NCBI GenBank assembly: GCA_963797835.1
Contig: CAWCRN010000026.1
Location: 428,283-492,282 of the forward strand
DNA length: 64,000 nt
Reading direction: 5' to 3'
Source: JBDTSW01 sp963797835
Lineage (GTDB): Bacteria; Actinomycetota; Thermoleophilia; Solirubrobacterales; 70-9
Below, piece after piece: positions 18,394-28,417 of this stretch; the stretch's first letter is position 1, and each line of letters starts with the position of its first letter. The notes under the pieces were generated by a model. It was not told where the DNA came from and searched no databases. It worked only from the letters and a program-made list of their open reading frames with translations. The translations under genes were made by a program, and so were the position numbers.

Positions 18394-19152
18394 CTACGGC
18401 CGCTTCCGCGCCTTCCAGATGTTCTCGGCGGGCCAGCGCCGGGCCCACTCGAGGGGAACCAGGTCGTACGTGGTCTCCCCGCCCTCGGGGGCGCGCAGCT
18501 CGATCAGGTCCTCGACCTCCAGGCCGCTGGCGCGGAACAGCCGGATCCAGTCGCCGTAGCGGAGCTGGAAGTCGACCGTCTCCGAGTCCTCGAACCGCTC
18601 CAGCTCCCAGTAGCCGTTCTGCAGCTGCTCGCACACCTTCTCCTGGTCCAGGTCGTAGAAGAGGTCGAGCAGGGGGGAGATCATCGAGAACGCGAGCCGG
18701 CCGCCCGGCCGCAGGACGCGCGCGGCCTCGGGGATGCTGCGCCGGGGGTCTGTGAAGTTGAGCGCCCCGTGGTCGCAGAACGCGAGGTCGAACGACTCGT
18801 CCTCGAACGGCAGCTCCTCGGCGCTCCCTTCCACGAGCGGAAGGTCGAGCCCTTCGGCGTCGAGCGCCTGCCGGGCGTGCTCGAGCTGTCGCGGGGAGAT
18901 GTCGAGGCCGACGGGACGAGCCCCCAGCTTCGCCAGCCCGATCGACCACTGGGCGGCCCCGCACCCGATCTCCAGCACGTCCAGGCCCGCGACGTCGCCG
19001 AGGACGCTCAGCTCGGACTCGGGGATCGACCAGACGCCCCAGCTCAGCCCGCCGGCTATCTGAGCGCCGTGGCGCTCCTGGTAGGCGTCGCTGTCGGCGT
19101 CCCAGTGGGCGCGGTTCTTGGCGACGTGGGGGGGCGGTGTTCCGTCGGGCAC
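18394..19152 (-). CDS. Class I SAM-dependent methyltransferase
   Basis: 252 residues, starting at GTG 19152, two bases after the preceding stop. Motif I is VLEIGCGAAQWSIGLAKLGA, motif II GLDISPRQLEHAR, motif III FDLAFCDHGALNF and post-motif PEAARVLRPGGRLAFSM. It is a Methyltransf_11-type enzyme with a C-terminal cap (DFQLRYGDWIRLFRASGLEV). The substrate is unknown. It is the last gene of a tightly spaced minus-strand run that starts with the SDR and peptide ABC genes; the close spacing suggests co-transcription. Confidence 0.85.
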   Translation of the reverse strand: MPDGTPPPHVAKNRAHWDADSDAYQERHGAQIAGGLSWGVWSIPESELSVLGDVAGLDVLEIGCGAAQWSIGLAKLGARPVGLDISPRQLEHARQALDAEGLDLPLVEGSAEELPFEDESFDLAFCDHGALNFTDPRRSIPEAARVLRPGGRLAFSMISPLLDLFYDLDQEKVCEQLQNGYWELERFEDSETVDFQLRYGDWIRLFRASGLEVEDLIELRAPEGGETTYDLVPLEWARRWPAENIWKARKRP

Positions 19153-19154
19153 GC

Positions 19155-19567
19155 CTACGGCTCCACGTGGACCCGCGGGCTTCGCGTGGCCTTGCAGATG
19201 TGGTCGTGCGCCGAGCCCGCGGCGAGATCCACCCTCTTCACCTCCGAGTAATAGGTACCCGGGTTCAGGGGATCACCCATCGGTGTGTCCACCGTGTACT
19301 GGACGCCGGCTCCCCCGTCGAACGAGCGATCGGCCGCGATGAGCTCGTCGTCGCCGGACCGCTTCCGTACGAGCCTCACCCTGCGATCGGGCTCGCACTT
19401 GGGTTTCGGCGACGAGACCGTCCCGTAGACATAGCTCTCGCTCGGCGGGAGGGTGACCGCGAGCGATGTGGGGCTGGAGCTGACGTGCGCGGACGCCACG
19501 ATCGCGATCGAGCACCCCGCGGCGAGCGCGAGAGCACCAGCCAGGAGAATGCGTGGCGTCGGGCGAC

Positions 19568-19571
<4 letters not shown>
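19155..19571 (-). CDS. Small secreted protein of unknown function
   Basis: The start at ATG 19571 overlaps the OppF stop by 4 bp. The product of 138 residues has an N-terminal hydrophobic signal (RILLAGALALAAGCSIAIVA) with a Cys that could be a weak lipobox. A beta-rich domain follows with CEPDRRVRLVRKRSGDDELI and GTYYSEVKRVDLAAGSAHDH. The layout resembles the secreted protein at 59136-59519 (an R-x-V-x-x-x-R strand, then G-x-Y-Y-x-x-V/K), so the two may belong to one family. Translational coupling to a peptide importer suggests a cell-surface role, but none can be named. Confidence 0.7.
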
Positions 19572-20571
<1,000 letters not shown>

Positions 20572-20575
<4 letters not shown>

Positions 20576-21606
20576 GCGGCCGGCTCCTCAAGGCCGATGT
20601 CGCCCCCCTCGATCACGCGCAGCGTGCGCTTGCGGTCGGGCGGAAGCCAGCAGCGGTCGAGGTGGCGGCGGTCGCCCGAGCCGGGCTCGAGCGGCGGCAC
20701 GGCCGAACAGCGATCGAACTCGTGTGGGCACCGCGGCCGGAAATGACAGCCCTCGGGCGGTGAGATCAGCGACGGCGGCTGCCCCTTGATCTGGGGGAGC
20801 CTTCCCTCCCTGGGCCGATCGATGCGCGTGACCGAGCCCAGCAGGCCCCACGTGTACGGATGCTGGGGGTCATAGAAGATCTGCTCCAGGGGTCCCTGCT
20901 CGACGACGCGCCCTGCGTACATCACGAGGACATCGTCGGCGATCTCGGCGACGACCCCGAGGTCGTGGGTGATCAGGATCACCGCCATCCCGAGCTCCTG
21001 CTGCAGGCGCTCCAGTAGCTGCAGGATCTGCGCCTGGATCGTGACGTCGAGCGCCGTCGTCGGCTCGTCCGCGATCAGCAGCTTCGGCTCGTTGGCCAGC
21101 GCCATCGCGATCATCGCTCGCTGGCGCATGCCGCCGGAGAACTCGTGCGGGTACTCGCCGATCCGCCGCTCCGGATCCGGGATGCCCACCAGGCCGAACA
21201 GCTCGACAGCACGCTTCCTGGCGGCGGCGTCGTCGAGCGGGCGGTGCGCCTGGACCGCCTCGATGATCTGGTCGCCGACGCGATAGAAGGGGTGCAGGGA
21301 GGTGAGCGGGTCCTGGAAGATCATCGCGATGTCGTCGCCCCGGACGTGCTCGAGCTCTTCGGAGGAGAGTTCCTGGAGGTCACGGCCCTCGAAGACGGTG
21401 CGCCCCGAGATGTCGGCGTTCTCGGCGCGGGTGAGCCCGAGGATGCTCATGTTGGCCACGCTCTTTCCGCACCCCGACTCGCCGACGACGCCGAGCGTCC
21501 GCCCCTCCTCGACCGAGAAGGAGATGCCATCCACCGCCTGAACCACCCCGTCCTCGGTGTGGAACCGCACGTTCAGGTCCTCTACCTCGAGCAGATCCTT
21601 GGCCAT
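20572..21606 (-). CDS. Oligopeptide/dipeptide ABC transporter ATP-binding protein (OppD/DppD type), second system
   Basis: 344 residues with Walker A GESGCGKSVANMSI (Ser then Val after the GK-S, a usual OppD variant), Q-loop MIFQDPLTSLHPFYRVGDQI, signature FSGGMRQRAMIAMAL, Walker B LLIADEPTTALD and H-loop LITHD. The C-terminal domain has CHFRPRCPHEFDRC. It overlaps the permease stop by one base and the OppF-type start by four. It forms the heterodimeric ATPase with the next gene. Confidence 0.93.
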
Positions 21607-22601
21607 CAGTAGCGGACCCTCGGGTCCAGGTAGGCGTAGAGGATGTCGACGATCAGGTTGAAGATCACGATGAAGAAGGTCCCGAAGAGGACGATGCCCT
21701 GGATCAGCGCGTAGTCGGACTGGCCGATCGCCGTCACCACCTCACGCCCGACGCCGGGGATGTTGAACACCTGCTCCGTGAGGATCGCGTTCCCGGCCAG
21801 CAAGATGCCGATGTCGAGGCCGAGCAGGGTGACGACCGGTGTGATCGCGCTGCGAAGGCCGTGATGGATGATCACGCGGCGCTCGGTCAGTCCCTTGGCG
21901 CGGGCCGTTCGGATGTAGTCCTCGCTCATCACGTCGAGCATCTGCGAGCGCAGATACCGGGCGTAGATCGCCGCGCTCGCCAGCGCGAGGACGATCCACG
22001 GGAGGACGAGGGTCCACCCCTTCTCGAAGAAGCTCCCGGCGGTGTTGTAGCTGCCGGAGCTCGGGAAGATCGGAATCAACCCCACACCCTGCGCGAAGAG
22101 GTAGAGGCCGACGAGGCCGAGCCAGAAGACGGGTGCCGAGATGAAGGCGAGGGTTGTGATCATCGTCGTCCGGTCGAGAAGCGAGCGGCTCTTCACCGCT
22201 GAGATCACCCCCACGGGGATCGCGATCAGGATCCACAGGATCACCGCCCCCGTGACCAGGTAGATGGTGGCCGGCAGGCGGTCGAGGATGATCTCGCGCA
22301 CTGGCTCATTGTTCTGGAAGATGCTCGTGCCGAGGTCGAACGGGCCGTCGATGTTCACGTCCTCGTTCTGATAAGGCGTGAAGACCCCGGCGATGTAGCG
22401 ACCGAAGCGCTCGTAGATCGGGTCGTCGAAACCGTACGACTCGCGGATCCTCTCGATGTCGTCGGGCGTGGCGTTCTTGCCCGCCCGCAGCGTCGCCGGA
22501 TCCGCGGTCGGGAGGACGTTGAACATCGCGAAGACGACGGCCGTGACGACCACGAGCATCGCGATCGCCCCGATCAGTCGTCTGACGACGTAGCGCAGCA
22601 T
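21606..22601 (-). CDS. Peptide ABC transporter permease (DppB/OppB type), second system
   Basis: The start MLRYVVRRLIGAIAMLVVVT at 22601 is preferred over a longer frame to 22658, which would run through a strong hairpin. 331 residues; six helices; family features NVLPTADPATLRAGKNATPD (extracellular loop after helix 1), the EAA-like loop YIRTARAKGLTERRVIIHHG and the end LIVDILYAYLDPRVRY. The frame is intact. Confidence 0.92.
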   Translation of the reverse strand: MLRYVVRRLIGAIAMLVVVTAVVFAMFNVLPTADPATLRAGKNATPDDIERIRESYGFDDPIYERFGRYIAGVFTPYQNEDVNIDGPFDLGTSIFQNNEPVREIILDRLPATIYLVTGAVILWILIAIPVGVISAVKSRSLLDRTTMITTLAFISAPVFWLGLVGLYLFAQGVGLIPIFPSSGSYNTAGSFFEKGWTLVLPWIVLALASAAIYARYLRSQMLDVMSEDYIRTARAKGLTERRVIIHHGLRSAITPVVTLLGLDIGILLAGNAILTEQVFNIPGVGREVVTAIGQSDYALIQGIVLFGTFFIVIFNLIVDILYAYLDPRVRY

Positions 22602-22620
22602 TGGGACTTGAGCGGGAGTC

Positions 22621-22649
22621 GGGCCCGCCGCCACCGTGGCGGCGGGCCC
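22621..22649 (-). terminator. Strong GC hairpin between solute-binding protein and permease genes
   Basis: A 14-bp arm (22621-22634) and its exact reverse complement (22636-22649) with a one-base centre, effectively a 12-bp stem with a 5-base loop. It sits 35 bp after the solute-binding protein stop and 20 bp before the permease start. No T-tract follows in the transcript sense, so it may act as an mRNA 3'-end stabiliser that raises binding-protein levels relative to the permease rather than as a full terminator (inference). Confidence 0.55.
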
Positions 22650-22684
22650 GCTCCTCAATCGCTCAGGCGATCACCTCCTACCGC

Positions 22685-24517
22685 CTACTCGCTCAGCGAC
22701 GTGTACGACAGATCCCAGTTCGCGTTGAACAGGTTGATCACGCCGGCCACGTCGGCCGAGCGGATGTTGACCTGGTTGTCCCACACGTACGGGACCGCGG
22801 CCGCCTGCTCGCTGATCGACGTATCGACGTCGGCCCAGGCCTGTGCCCGGTCGTCGGGATCGTTGACGATGGCGGCATCCGCCATCGCCTGGTTGATCTC
22901 CGGCACGTCGAGCAGCGGCCAGTTGACGTTGTTCGCCGCGATGATGTTGTCGCCGTTGAACGTCGGGTCGAGGATGGACTGGCCGTCGTTGAAGTCCTTC
23001 AGCCAGCCAACGCTCGGGCAGACGTTCGGCTGCGAGTCCGGAATGCCGCAGTACCGCGTGTACATCACGTCGCGAGCGACGTTGCGGATCTCGACGTCGA
23101 ACCCGAGCTCCTCGACCTCCGAGACGAAGACCTCGGTGGTCTCCTTGTCCGGCGAGGCGCCATCGCCCACCAGCGTCAGCTGGCACTCGGATCCCTCGCA
23201 CTGGCCGCTGTCGAAGCCGGCCTTCGTCATGTATTCGGCCGCGAGATCGTCGTCACCGTTGGGGTTGGCGAGGGTGTCGACGGTGCCTTCGACGCCGCCG
23301 GCCTCCTCGAACCCCGGGATTCCGGGCGGGATGTAGTGGGTCGCAACCGGGCCCACGAGCTCGCCGCCGCGTGTGTTCCGCAGCGCCGTCCGGTCGACCG
23401 CCGCCACGACCGCCTTGCGGACGTTGACGTCGTCGAACGGGGGCTCCTGGGTGTTGAGCGCGATATAGCGGTTGCCGCCGCTCGGGCTCGCCACCATCTG
23501 ACCCGGCTCCCCCTGCTCCGCGGCCTCCTTGATCACGGTCGGCGGCGCCGTGATGTCGCCGTTGACCTGCGCCGAGCCGTCGAGGATCTCCCTCGACGCC
23601 GACGCGGTGTCGGCGAAGCCCTCCTGGACGTTGATCGAGTCCAGGTAGGCCGGACGGAAATCGCCGGTGGCCTCGCCGTCCCAGTTCGGGTTGCGGACCA
23701 TCAGGATCTCCTTGCCGGGCGTGTAGCCGGTCAGCTCGCCGCTCTCGGGGTCGTTCTCGACCATGTACGGGCCGGTGAAGGCGACGTATTGGCCGTAGAT
23801 CGACGGGTTCTCAGCGTCGAACTCCTTCGCGTACTCCTCCGGAACCGGGGCGCTGATCGGCAACGACAGCGCCTGGATCGCCGTGTAGGCGGTCGGCTCG
23901 TCGAGCTCGATCACGAGCGTCTGATCATCGGGCGTGGTGACGCCCGAGATGTCGGGTGCGCCCCCGGTCGGGTCGTCCTCGGCCTGCTTAAGGGCCTCGT
24001 CGAAGCCGGTCATGTCGCCCAGGTACGCCCCTACGTAACCGTTGGCGACCCCGGGGAGCAACGCCCGCTCGATCGCGTACTTGACGTCGGCCGACGTCAC
24101 CTCGCGGTCCACCGGCGGGCTGAACATGACGCCCTCGCGGATCGTGTACGTGATCGTTTGGTCGTCATCGGAGATCTCCGGCTCGTCCTCGGCGAGGTCC
24201 GGGGTCGGCTCCTCGACGTCGTCCGGCTCCCACGACATGAGCGCCCGATGGCCGGCGCTGGTCACCATGTAGGTGAACTGGTAGTAGGCCGCGCCCGGGT
24301 CCATGTAGTCGATGTCGTCGGTCGCGATCACCTCCAGCTCGCCGCCCTCCTGGGCGTCGTCCGGGGCCGCCGTCGGCGCGGCGAACTCCTCGGGGATCCC
24401 GGTCTCGCCGGTCGCCGAGGAGTCGTCGCCACCGTCGTCGTCAGATCCGCACGCCGACACCACCAGTGCCAGCGTTGCGATGGCGCAGATCGCGATCAGC
24501 AATCGCTTCGATCGCAT
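22685..24517 (-). CDS. Peptide ABC transporter substrate-binding lipoprotein, second system
   Basis: 610 residues, intact. The signal MRSKRLLIAICAIATLALVV is followed by SACGSDDDGG, a lipobox and an acidic linker. SBP_bac_5 features: IREGVMFSPPVDREVTSADV, NVRKAVVAAVDRTALR, GPVATHYIPPGIPGFEEAGG. The start at 24517 has GGAAGG seven bases upstream. It binds an unidentified peptide or similar ligand and feeds the permeases encoded on either side. Confidence 0.92.
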   Translation of the reverse strand: MRSKRLLIAICAIATLALVVSACGSDDDGGDDSSATGETGIPEEFAAPTAAPDDAQEGGELEVIATDDIDYMDPGAAYYQFTYMVTSAGHRALMSWEPDDVEEPTPDLAEDEPEISDDDQTITYTIREGVMFSPPVDREVTSADVKYAIERALLPGVANGYVGAYLGDMTGFDEALKQAEDDPTGGAPDISGVTTPDDQTLVIELDEPTAYTAIQALSLPISAPVPEEYAKEFDAENPSIYGQYVAFTGPYMVENDPESGELTGYTPGKEILMVRNPNWDGEATGDFRPAYLDSINVQEGFADTASASREILDGSAQVNGDITAPPTVIKEAAEQGEPGQMVASPSGGNRYIALNTQEPPFDDVNVRKAVVAAVDRTALRNTRGGELVGPVATHYIPPGIPGFEEAGGVEGTVDTLANPNGDDDLAAEYMTKAGFDSGQCEGSECQLTLVGDGASPDKETTEVFVSEVEELGFDVEIRNVARDVMYTRYCGIPDSQPNVCPSVGWLKDFNDGQSILDPTFNGDNIIAANNVNWPLLDVPEINQAMADAAIVNDPDDRAQAWADVDTSISEQAAAVPYVWDNQVNIRSADVAGVINLFNANWDLSYTSLSE

Positions 24518-24565
24518 CGTCCTTCCTTTCGGGTTGGGATGAATGTGGTCATCCGTTTCATTTGG

Positions 24566-25657
24566 TCAGCGTCGTCTCTGGCGCGGGTTCAGCGCGTCCT
24601 GCATCGCGTCACCCACGAGGTTGAAGGCCAGCACCGTCGCCAGCAGCGCCAGGCCCGGGAAGAGCATGTACCACCAGGCGTCGGGGAAGAGGCCCGTGGC
24701 ATCGGAGATCATCTGTCCCCAGCTCGGCTGGTCGGTGACGCCCACGCCCAGGAACGACAGGGCCGCCTCGTACAGGATCACCTGCGGGATCAGGATCGAG
24801 GCGTAGACGATGATCGGGGCCGTCAGGTTCGGCAGGAGCTCGCGGAAGATGATCCGCGCGTCGGAGGCGCCCACCGATCTCGACGCCTCGATGAACTCCT
24901 TCTCGCGCAGGGAGAGCACCTGGCCGCGAACGATGCGCGCCATGTAGGTCCAGCTCGTGATCGCGATCACGAAGACGACCACGCCGATGCCCGGCTTGAC
25001 GAGGCCGCCGAGGCATCCGCCGCCGGCCTCGGTCCCGGTGCCCGTGCAGGCCGCCGCGAGGCCGGTCGCAAGCAGCAGGAAGGGGATCGCGAGCAGGACG
25101 TCGACGCTGCGCGAGATGAGCGTGTCGACCCAGCCGCGAAAGTGCCCGGCGAGAAGGCCGCCGATGATCCCGGCCGCGGTCGCCAGGAAGGTGGCGGAGA
25201 AGGCCACGATCAGCGACACGCGCGCGCCGTAGATCGTGCGGCTCAGGACGTCGCGGCCGATCTGGTCCACGCCGAACACGTGCTCCGCGCTCGGGCCCGG
25301 TAGGGACCGCGAAGACGGGGTCGAGGGCCGCCGTGTCGCGCTCGTCCGGGCCCGGCGATCCCGAGGATCTCGACGACGAGGGGGGCGAAGATCGCGATCA
25401 CGATCAGCAGGACGATGAAGATGAGGGACGCCAGCGCCAGCTTGTCCTCGCGAAAGCGCCTCCAGAAGAGCTGCCACGGCGACCGGGCCGGGATCCCAAC
25501 GTCGAACTCGACCAGGTCGGCCGAGGCGCCAACCGGGGTCGGGGTGTCCTCGCGGTAGCCGCTCGCCTCCAAGCCGGCTACTTCCCTCCCGCGAGCGGCG
25601 TCGCACCGCGCGCGGAGCGCGCCGTTGCAACTCGGCCGGGGCACTCGTGTCGATCAC
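24566..25657 (-). CDS. Peptide ABC transporter permease (DppC/OppC type), second system (frame-disrupted)
   Basis: The N-terminus (GTG 25657, MIDTSAPAELQRRA) changes frame near 25590 into FDVGIPARSPWQLFWRRFRE, LALASLIFIVLLIVIAIFAP (helix 1), and changes back near 25310 before AEHVFGVDQIGRDVLSRTIY. The core is complete: five helices, the EAA loop EASRSVGASDARIIFRELLP and the end NLVGDAMQDALNPRQ. It starts 7 bp after the SDR stop. The operon order is SDR, DppC, SBP, DppB, OppD, OppF, secreted protein, methyltransferase. Confidence 0.85.
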   Translation of the reverse strand: MIDTSAPAELQRRAPRAVRRRSREGSSRLGGERLPRGHPDPGWRLGRPGRVRRWDPGPVAVAALLEALSRGQAGAGVPHLHRPADRDRDLRPPRRRDPRDRRARTSATRRPSTPSSRSLPGPSAEHVFGVDQIGRDVLSRTIYGARVSLIVAFSATFLATAAGIIGGLLAGHFRGWVDTLISRSVDVLLAIPFLLLATGLAAACTGTGTEAGGGCLGGLVKPGIGVVVFVIAITSWTYMARIVRGQVLSLREKEFIEASRSVGASDARIIFRELLPNLTAPIIVYASILIPQVILYEAALSFLGVGVTDQPSWGQMISDATGLFPDAWWYMLFPGLALLATVLAFNLVGDAMQDALNPRQRRR

Positions 25658-25664
25658 ATCATGG

Positions 25665-26611
25665 CTAACTCCCTAGGACCTGGTCATCGACCCGGCCCCC
25701 GACGCATGGCCGCTTGGTCATGCCACTGGACGCTACCCTCAGGGCCCCGAAGAACCGGGCCGTGGGGTCCGTATTCCCGGGTGTCGGAAACTGGGTGCGC
25801 ATCATCGCGTCCCAGACGCGGTCGGAGACGAGGCGGCGCTGGGCGATCGCGAGGTGGGCCGACGGGGTGACCCGGTAGCGCGGGCGCGGCCGGCGCGCGC
25901 TCAGCGCCTTCTCGATCTTCCTGGCGACGGCGTCGGGGCCCGGCGCCGAGCTTCGCCAGGGGGCCCTCCTCGTAGACGCCCGCCGTCGCCTCGGCGACGT
26001 GGGCGTTGAACTCGCCGTAGGGCCCGCCCTCGCCGGTGCCCTCGGCGATCGATCCCACCGCGGCGGTCCCGAACTCGGTGCGGATCAGGCCGGGCTCGAT
26101 GCAGACCACGTCGACGCCGAACCCACGGACCTCGAATCGCAGCGCGTCCGAGATCGCCTCCACCGCGTACTTGGTCGCGTGGTAGATCCCGCCGCCGGGG
26201 AACGTGAGGCGGCCGCCCATCGAGGAGATGTTCACGATCCGGCCCGCGCCGGCCTCGCGCATCGCCGGTAGCACCAGCTGCGACATCCGGATCAGGCCGA
26301 AGACGTTGGTCTCGAACTGGCGGCGCACCGAGTCCAGCTCGACGCTCTCGATCGCGCCCGACTGGCTGTAGCCGGCGTTGTTCACCAGGCCGTAGACGGG
26401 GCCGGCCGCGGCGACCGCGGCCTGCATCGAGTCCTCGTCGGTCACGTCGAGCGCGAGGACCTGGCAGCCGGCCTGCTCCAGGTCGCCGAGGGTCTCGGGC
26501 TTGCGGGCCGTGGCGATCACCGACCAGCCGTTTCGGGCCAGGTGAAGCGCCGTCTCGTGCCCGATCCCGGTCGAGCAGCCGGTTATCAGGACCTTCTGCC
26601 GTCGTTCCCAT
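25665..26611 (-). CDS. Short-chain dehydrogenase/reductase (frame-disrupted)
   Basis: The start at ATG 26611 changes frame at about 26595 and continues KVLITGCSTGIGHETALHLA, the SDR cofactor motif T-G-x3-G-I-G. The central frame has GLVNNAGYSQSGAIESVELD (NNAG motif) and ISSMGGRLTFPGGGIYHATK, the catalytic Ser and Y-x-x-x-K. Near 25935 another change gives the C-terminal tail RVTPSAHLAIAQRRLVSDRV and a stop at 25665. Length about 310 with the tail typical of this SDR branch. It is NAD(P)-dependent with unknown substrate. It lies 7 bp before the ABC permease, so it is probably co-transcribed. Confidence 0.85.
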
Positions 26612-26673
26612 CGCGATCTCCTCGTTCGCGGTTGGGGGCAGCAACGCTACGCCGCATTACAGAGTGGGCGCCG

Positions 26674-27708
26674 ATGCGAGCCGTGACCTTTCAGGCCCCG
26701 GGCGAGGTCCGGGTGGACGAGCGCCCCGATCCCGAGCTCGAGGGCCCTGGCGACGCCGTGATTCGCGTGGAGGCGAGCGGCATCTGCGGCTCGGACCTCC
26801 ACATCTACCACGGGCGCGTTGCGATCGAGCCCGGGTTCGTCATCGGCCACGAGTTCGTCGGCACCGTGGTGGCCGTGGGCGACGAGGTGAGCCGGGTCGC
26901 CGAGGGCGACCGCGTGCTGGGCACCTACTCCACCGCGTGCGGCGAGTGCTTCTTCTGCGCCCGCGGCGACTTCCACAAGTGCGACAACGGCCGGGTCTTC
27001 GGCCACGGCGCCACGCTCGGCTCGCTCCAGGGGGCCCAGGCCGAGCTGCTCCTCGTGCCGAACGCCGACCTCACCCTGCGGCGGGTCCCCGAGGGGCTCG
27101 CCGACGACGTGGCGCTGTTCGCCGGCGACGTGATGGGCACCGGCTACCACGCCATCGCCGAGAGCGGCCTCGAGTCGGGCGGCAGCGTGGCGGTCCTGGG
27201 CCTCGGACCCGTCGGCCTGTGCGCGGTGCAGGCCGCCAAGGCGGCGGGTGCCGGGTTGGTGGTCGCGGTCGACACGGTCGCCGCACGCCTGGCCATGGCC
27301 GAGTCCTTCGGCGCGATCCCGGTCCACCTGACGGAGGCCGACGTGCGCGGGTCGGTCAAGGAGGCGACCGAGGGGCGCGGGGTGGACGTGAGCGTCGACG
27401 CCGTCGGGCATCCCGACGCGCTAGAGCTGGCATGCCGTCTCACCCGCAAGGCGGGGACCGTCTCGGTCATCGGGGTCTATGCCGAGCGCCTCGACCTGCA
27501 CATGGGGATCGTGTGGATCAAGGCGCTCACGCTGAAGACGGGACACGCGAACGTGATCAAGCACGTGGACCCGGTCCTCGATGCGCTCTGCGCAGGCACC
27601 CTCGATCCGGCTCCCCTCGTGACCCACCGGATGAGCCTCGACCAGGCCCCCGAGGCGTACGAGATCTACGACCGCCGCGAGGCGCTCAAGATCGTGCTGA
27701 CGCCCTAA
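26674..27708 (+). CDS. Zinc-dependent alcohol dehydrogenase family protein (MDR)
   Basis: 344 residues, intact. Catalytic zinc ligands: SGICGSDLHIYHG (Cys) and FVIGHEFVG (His-Glu). The structural zinc cluster is CGECFFCARGDFHKC (C-x2-C-x2-C-x7-C). The Rossmann motif is VAVLGLGPVGLCAVQAAKAA. It resembles formaldehyde or glutathione-independent dehydrogenase-like and threonine dehydrogenase-like MDR proteins, oxidising an alcohol with NAD(P). The start MRAVTFQAPGEVRVDERPDP at 26674 is chosen; a longer frame exists upstream. It is divergent from the SDR. Confidence 0.9.
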   Translation: MRAVTFQAPGEVRVDERPDPELEGPGDAVIRVEASGICGSDLHIYHGRVAIEPGFVIGHEFVGTVVAVGDEVSRVAEGDRVLGTYSTACGECFFCARGDFHKCDNGRVFGHGATLGSLQGAQAELLLVPNADLTLRRVPEGLADDVALFAGDVMGTGYHAIAESGLESGGSVAVLGLGPVGLCAVQAAKAAGAGLVVAVDTVAARLAMAESFGAIPVHLTEADVRGSVKEATEGRGVDVSVDAVGHPDALELACRLTRKAGTVSVIGVYAERLDLHMGIVWIKALTLKTGHANVIKHVDPVLDALCAGTLDPAPLVTHRMSLDQAPEAYEIYDRREALKIVLTP

Positions 27709-27730
27709 GCGGCCAGCGCGACGCCGGCGA

Positions 27731-27943
27731 TCAGCGGCGGGAGCGCCGCGGCTGGTGCGGGGCCCGGCTGGGGCCGAGGATCCGGACGCGCAGCATCTCG
27801 CCCATGTCCGAATCGAACGTCAGCTCGAACTCTTCGGCGCGGGGCGGTTCATCCAGCGCGGCTAGCCAATCGGGCAATCCCTCGCCGCTCGGATCAGCGC
27901 TGCTGCTCGCGGCGCGGGGCCTCCTGCCGCCCTCCGAAGTCAT
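27731..27943 (-). CDS. Small hypothetical protein
   Basis: A 70-residue frame with a plausible acidic centre (GLPDWLAALDEPPRAEEFEL then TFDSDMGEMLRVRILGPS). Unlike the shadow frames around it, it is the only reasonable frame in the 400-bp gap after the dehydrogenase. No motif is recognised and no ribosome site stands out. Confidence 0.35.
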   Translation of the reverse strand: MTSEGGRRPRAASSSADPSGEGLPDWLAALDEPPRAEEFELTFDSDMGEMLRVRILGPSRAPHQPRRSRR

Positions 27944-28028
27944 TCATGCTTCCCACCTCTCGTCCGTCAATCTGCACCCCGGCCACGTAGGTAATCGCGG
28001 GTTCGGTGGCATGCGAAGCCCGGAGCGC

Positions 28029-28068
28029 CCGATTACCCCGATCCGTGTAGCCGATTACCGCGGATCGG
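28029..28068. repeat. Pair of direct repeats CGATTACC-n-GGATC in an intergenic gap
   Basis: CCGATTACCCCGATCCG at about 28029 and CCGATTACCGCGGATCGG at about 28051 form two near-identical direct repeats 22 bp apart. An inverted GGTAATCGCGG lies at 27990-28000. The rest of 27944-28109 shows no gene. The same word (CGATTACCGGGGATTCGG) occurs beside the tRNA fragment at 63.7 kb, which suggests a shared recombinase- or protein-binding motif. Confidence 0.45.
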
Positions 28069-28109
28069 TGACCCCGTGAGGCACTCGAGGCCTGGCGGGA
28101 GCCGGCGGC

Positions 28110-28364
28110 TCAGGAGTTGTCGTCGCTCGCCGGATAGGCGAGCGTGACGTGGTCGCGCGCGACGGCCACGAAATCCCGTTCCGCGGAGACCCCGCTGCCG
28201 TTCAGCGAGCTGATCTGCGCGTTGGAGAGCGGGACGAAGTGATCGTCGCCGCGGTTCAGGTAATCGGAGAGGCGGCTGCGATAGCCCTCGCGGGGCAGGT
28301 GCAGGTCGCCGACGATCCGGTGCTGCCTGGTTTCGAGCACGACTCTTTCGATGCGCATTTCCAT
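28110..28364 (-). CDS. DUF6812-like small protein
   Basis: 84 residues with RIERVVLETRQHRIVGDLHL, PREGYRSRLSDYLNRGDDHF and a final DFVAVARDHVTLAYPA. This order (an E-T-x-x-H-R-I-x-G strand, the GYRSRLSDYLNR block, F-V-A-V-A-R-x-H-V) matches small proteins, common in Thermoleophilia, that are labelled DUF6812. The fold is probably a small beta barrel. No function is known. The assignment to the DUF number is from memory of the pattern, not a search. Confidence 0.7.
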   Translation of the reverse strand: MEMRIERVVLETRQHRIVGDLHLPREGYRSRLSDYLNRGDDHFVPLSNAQISSLNGSGVSAERDFVAVARDHVTLAYPASDDNS

Positions 28365-28417
28365 GCCCCCGTTATATCGGCCGCACGCAGGGCTCGTTGA
28401 GGTACCTTGCGCCCGCG

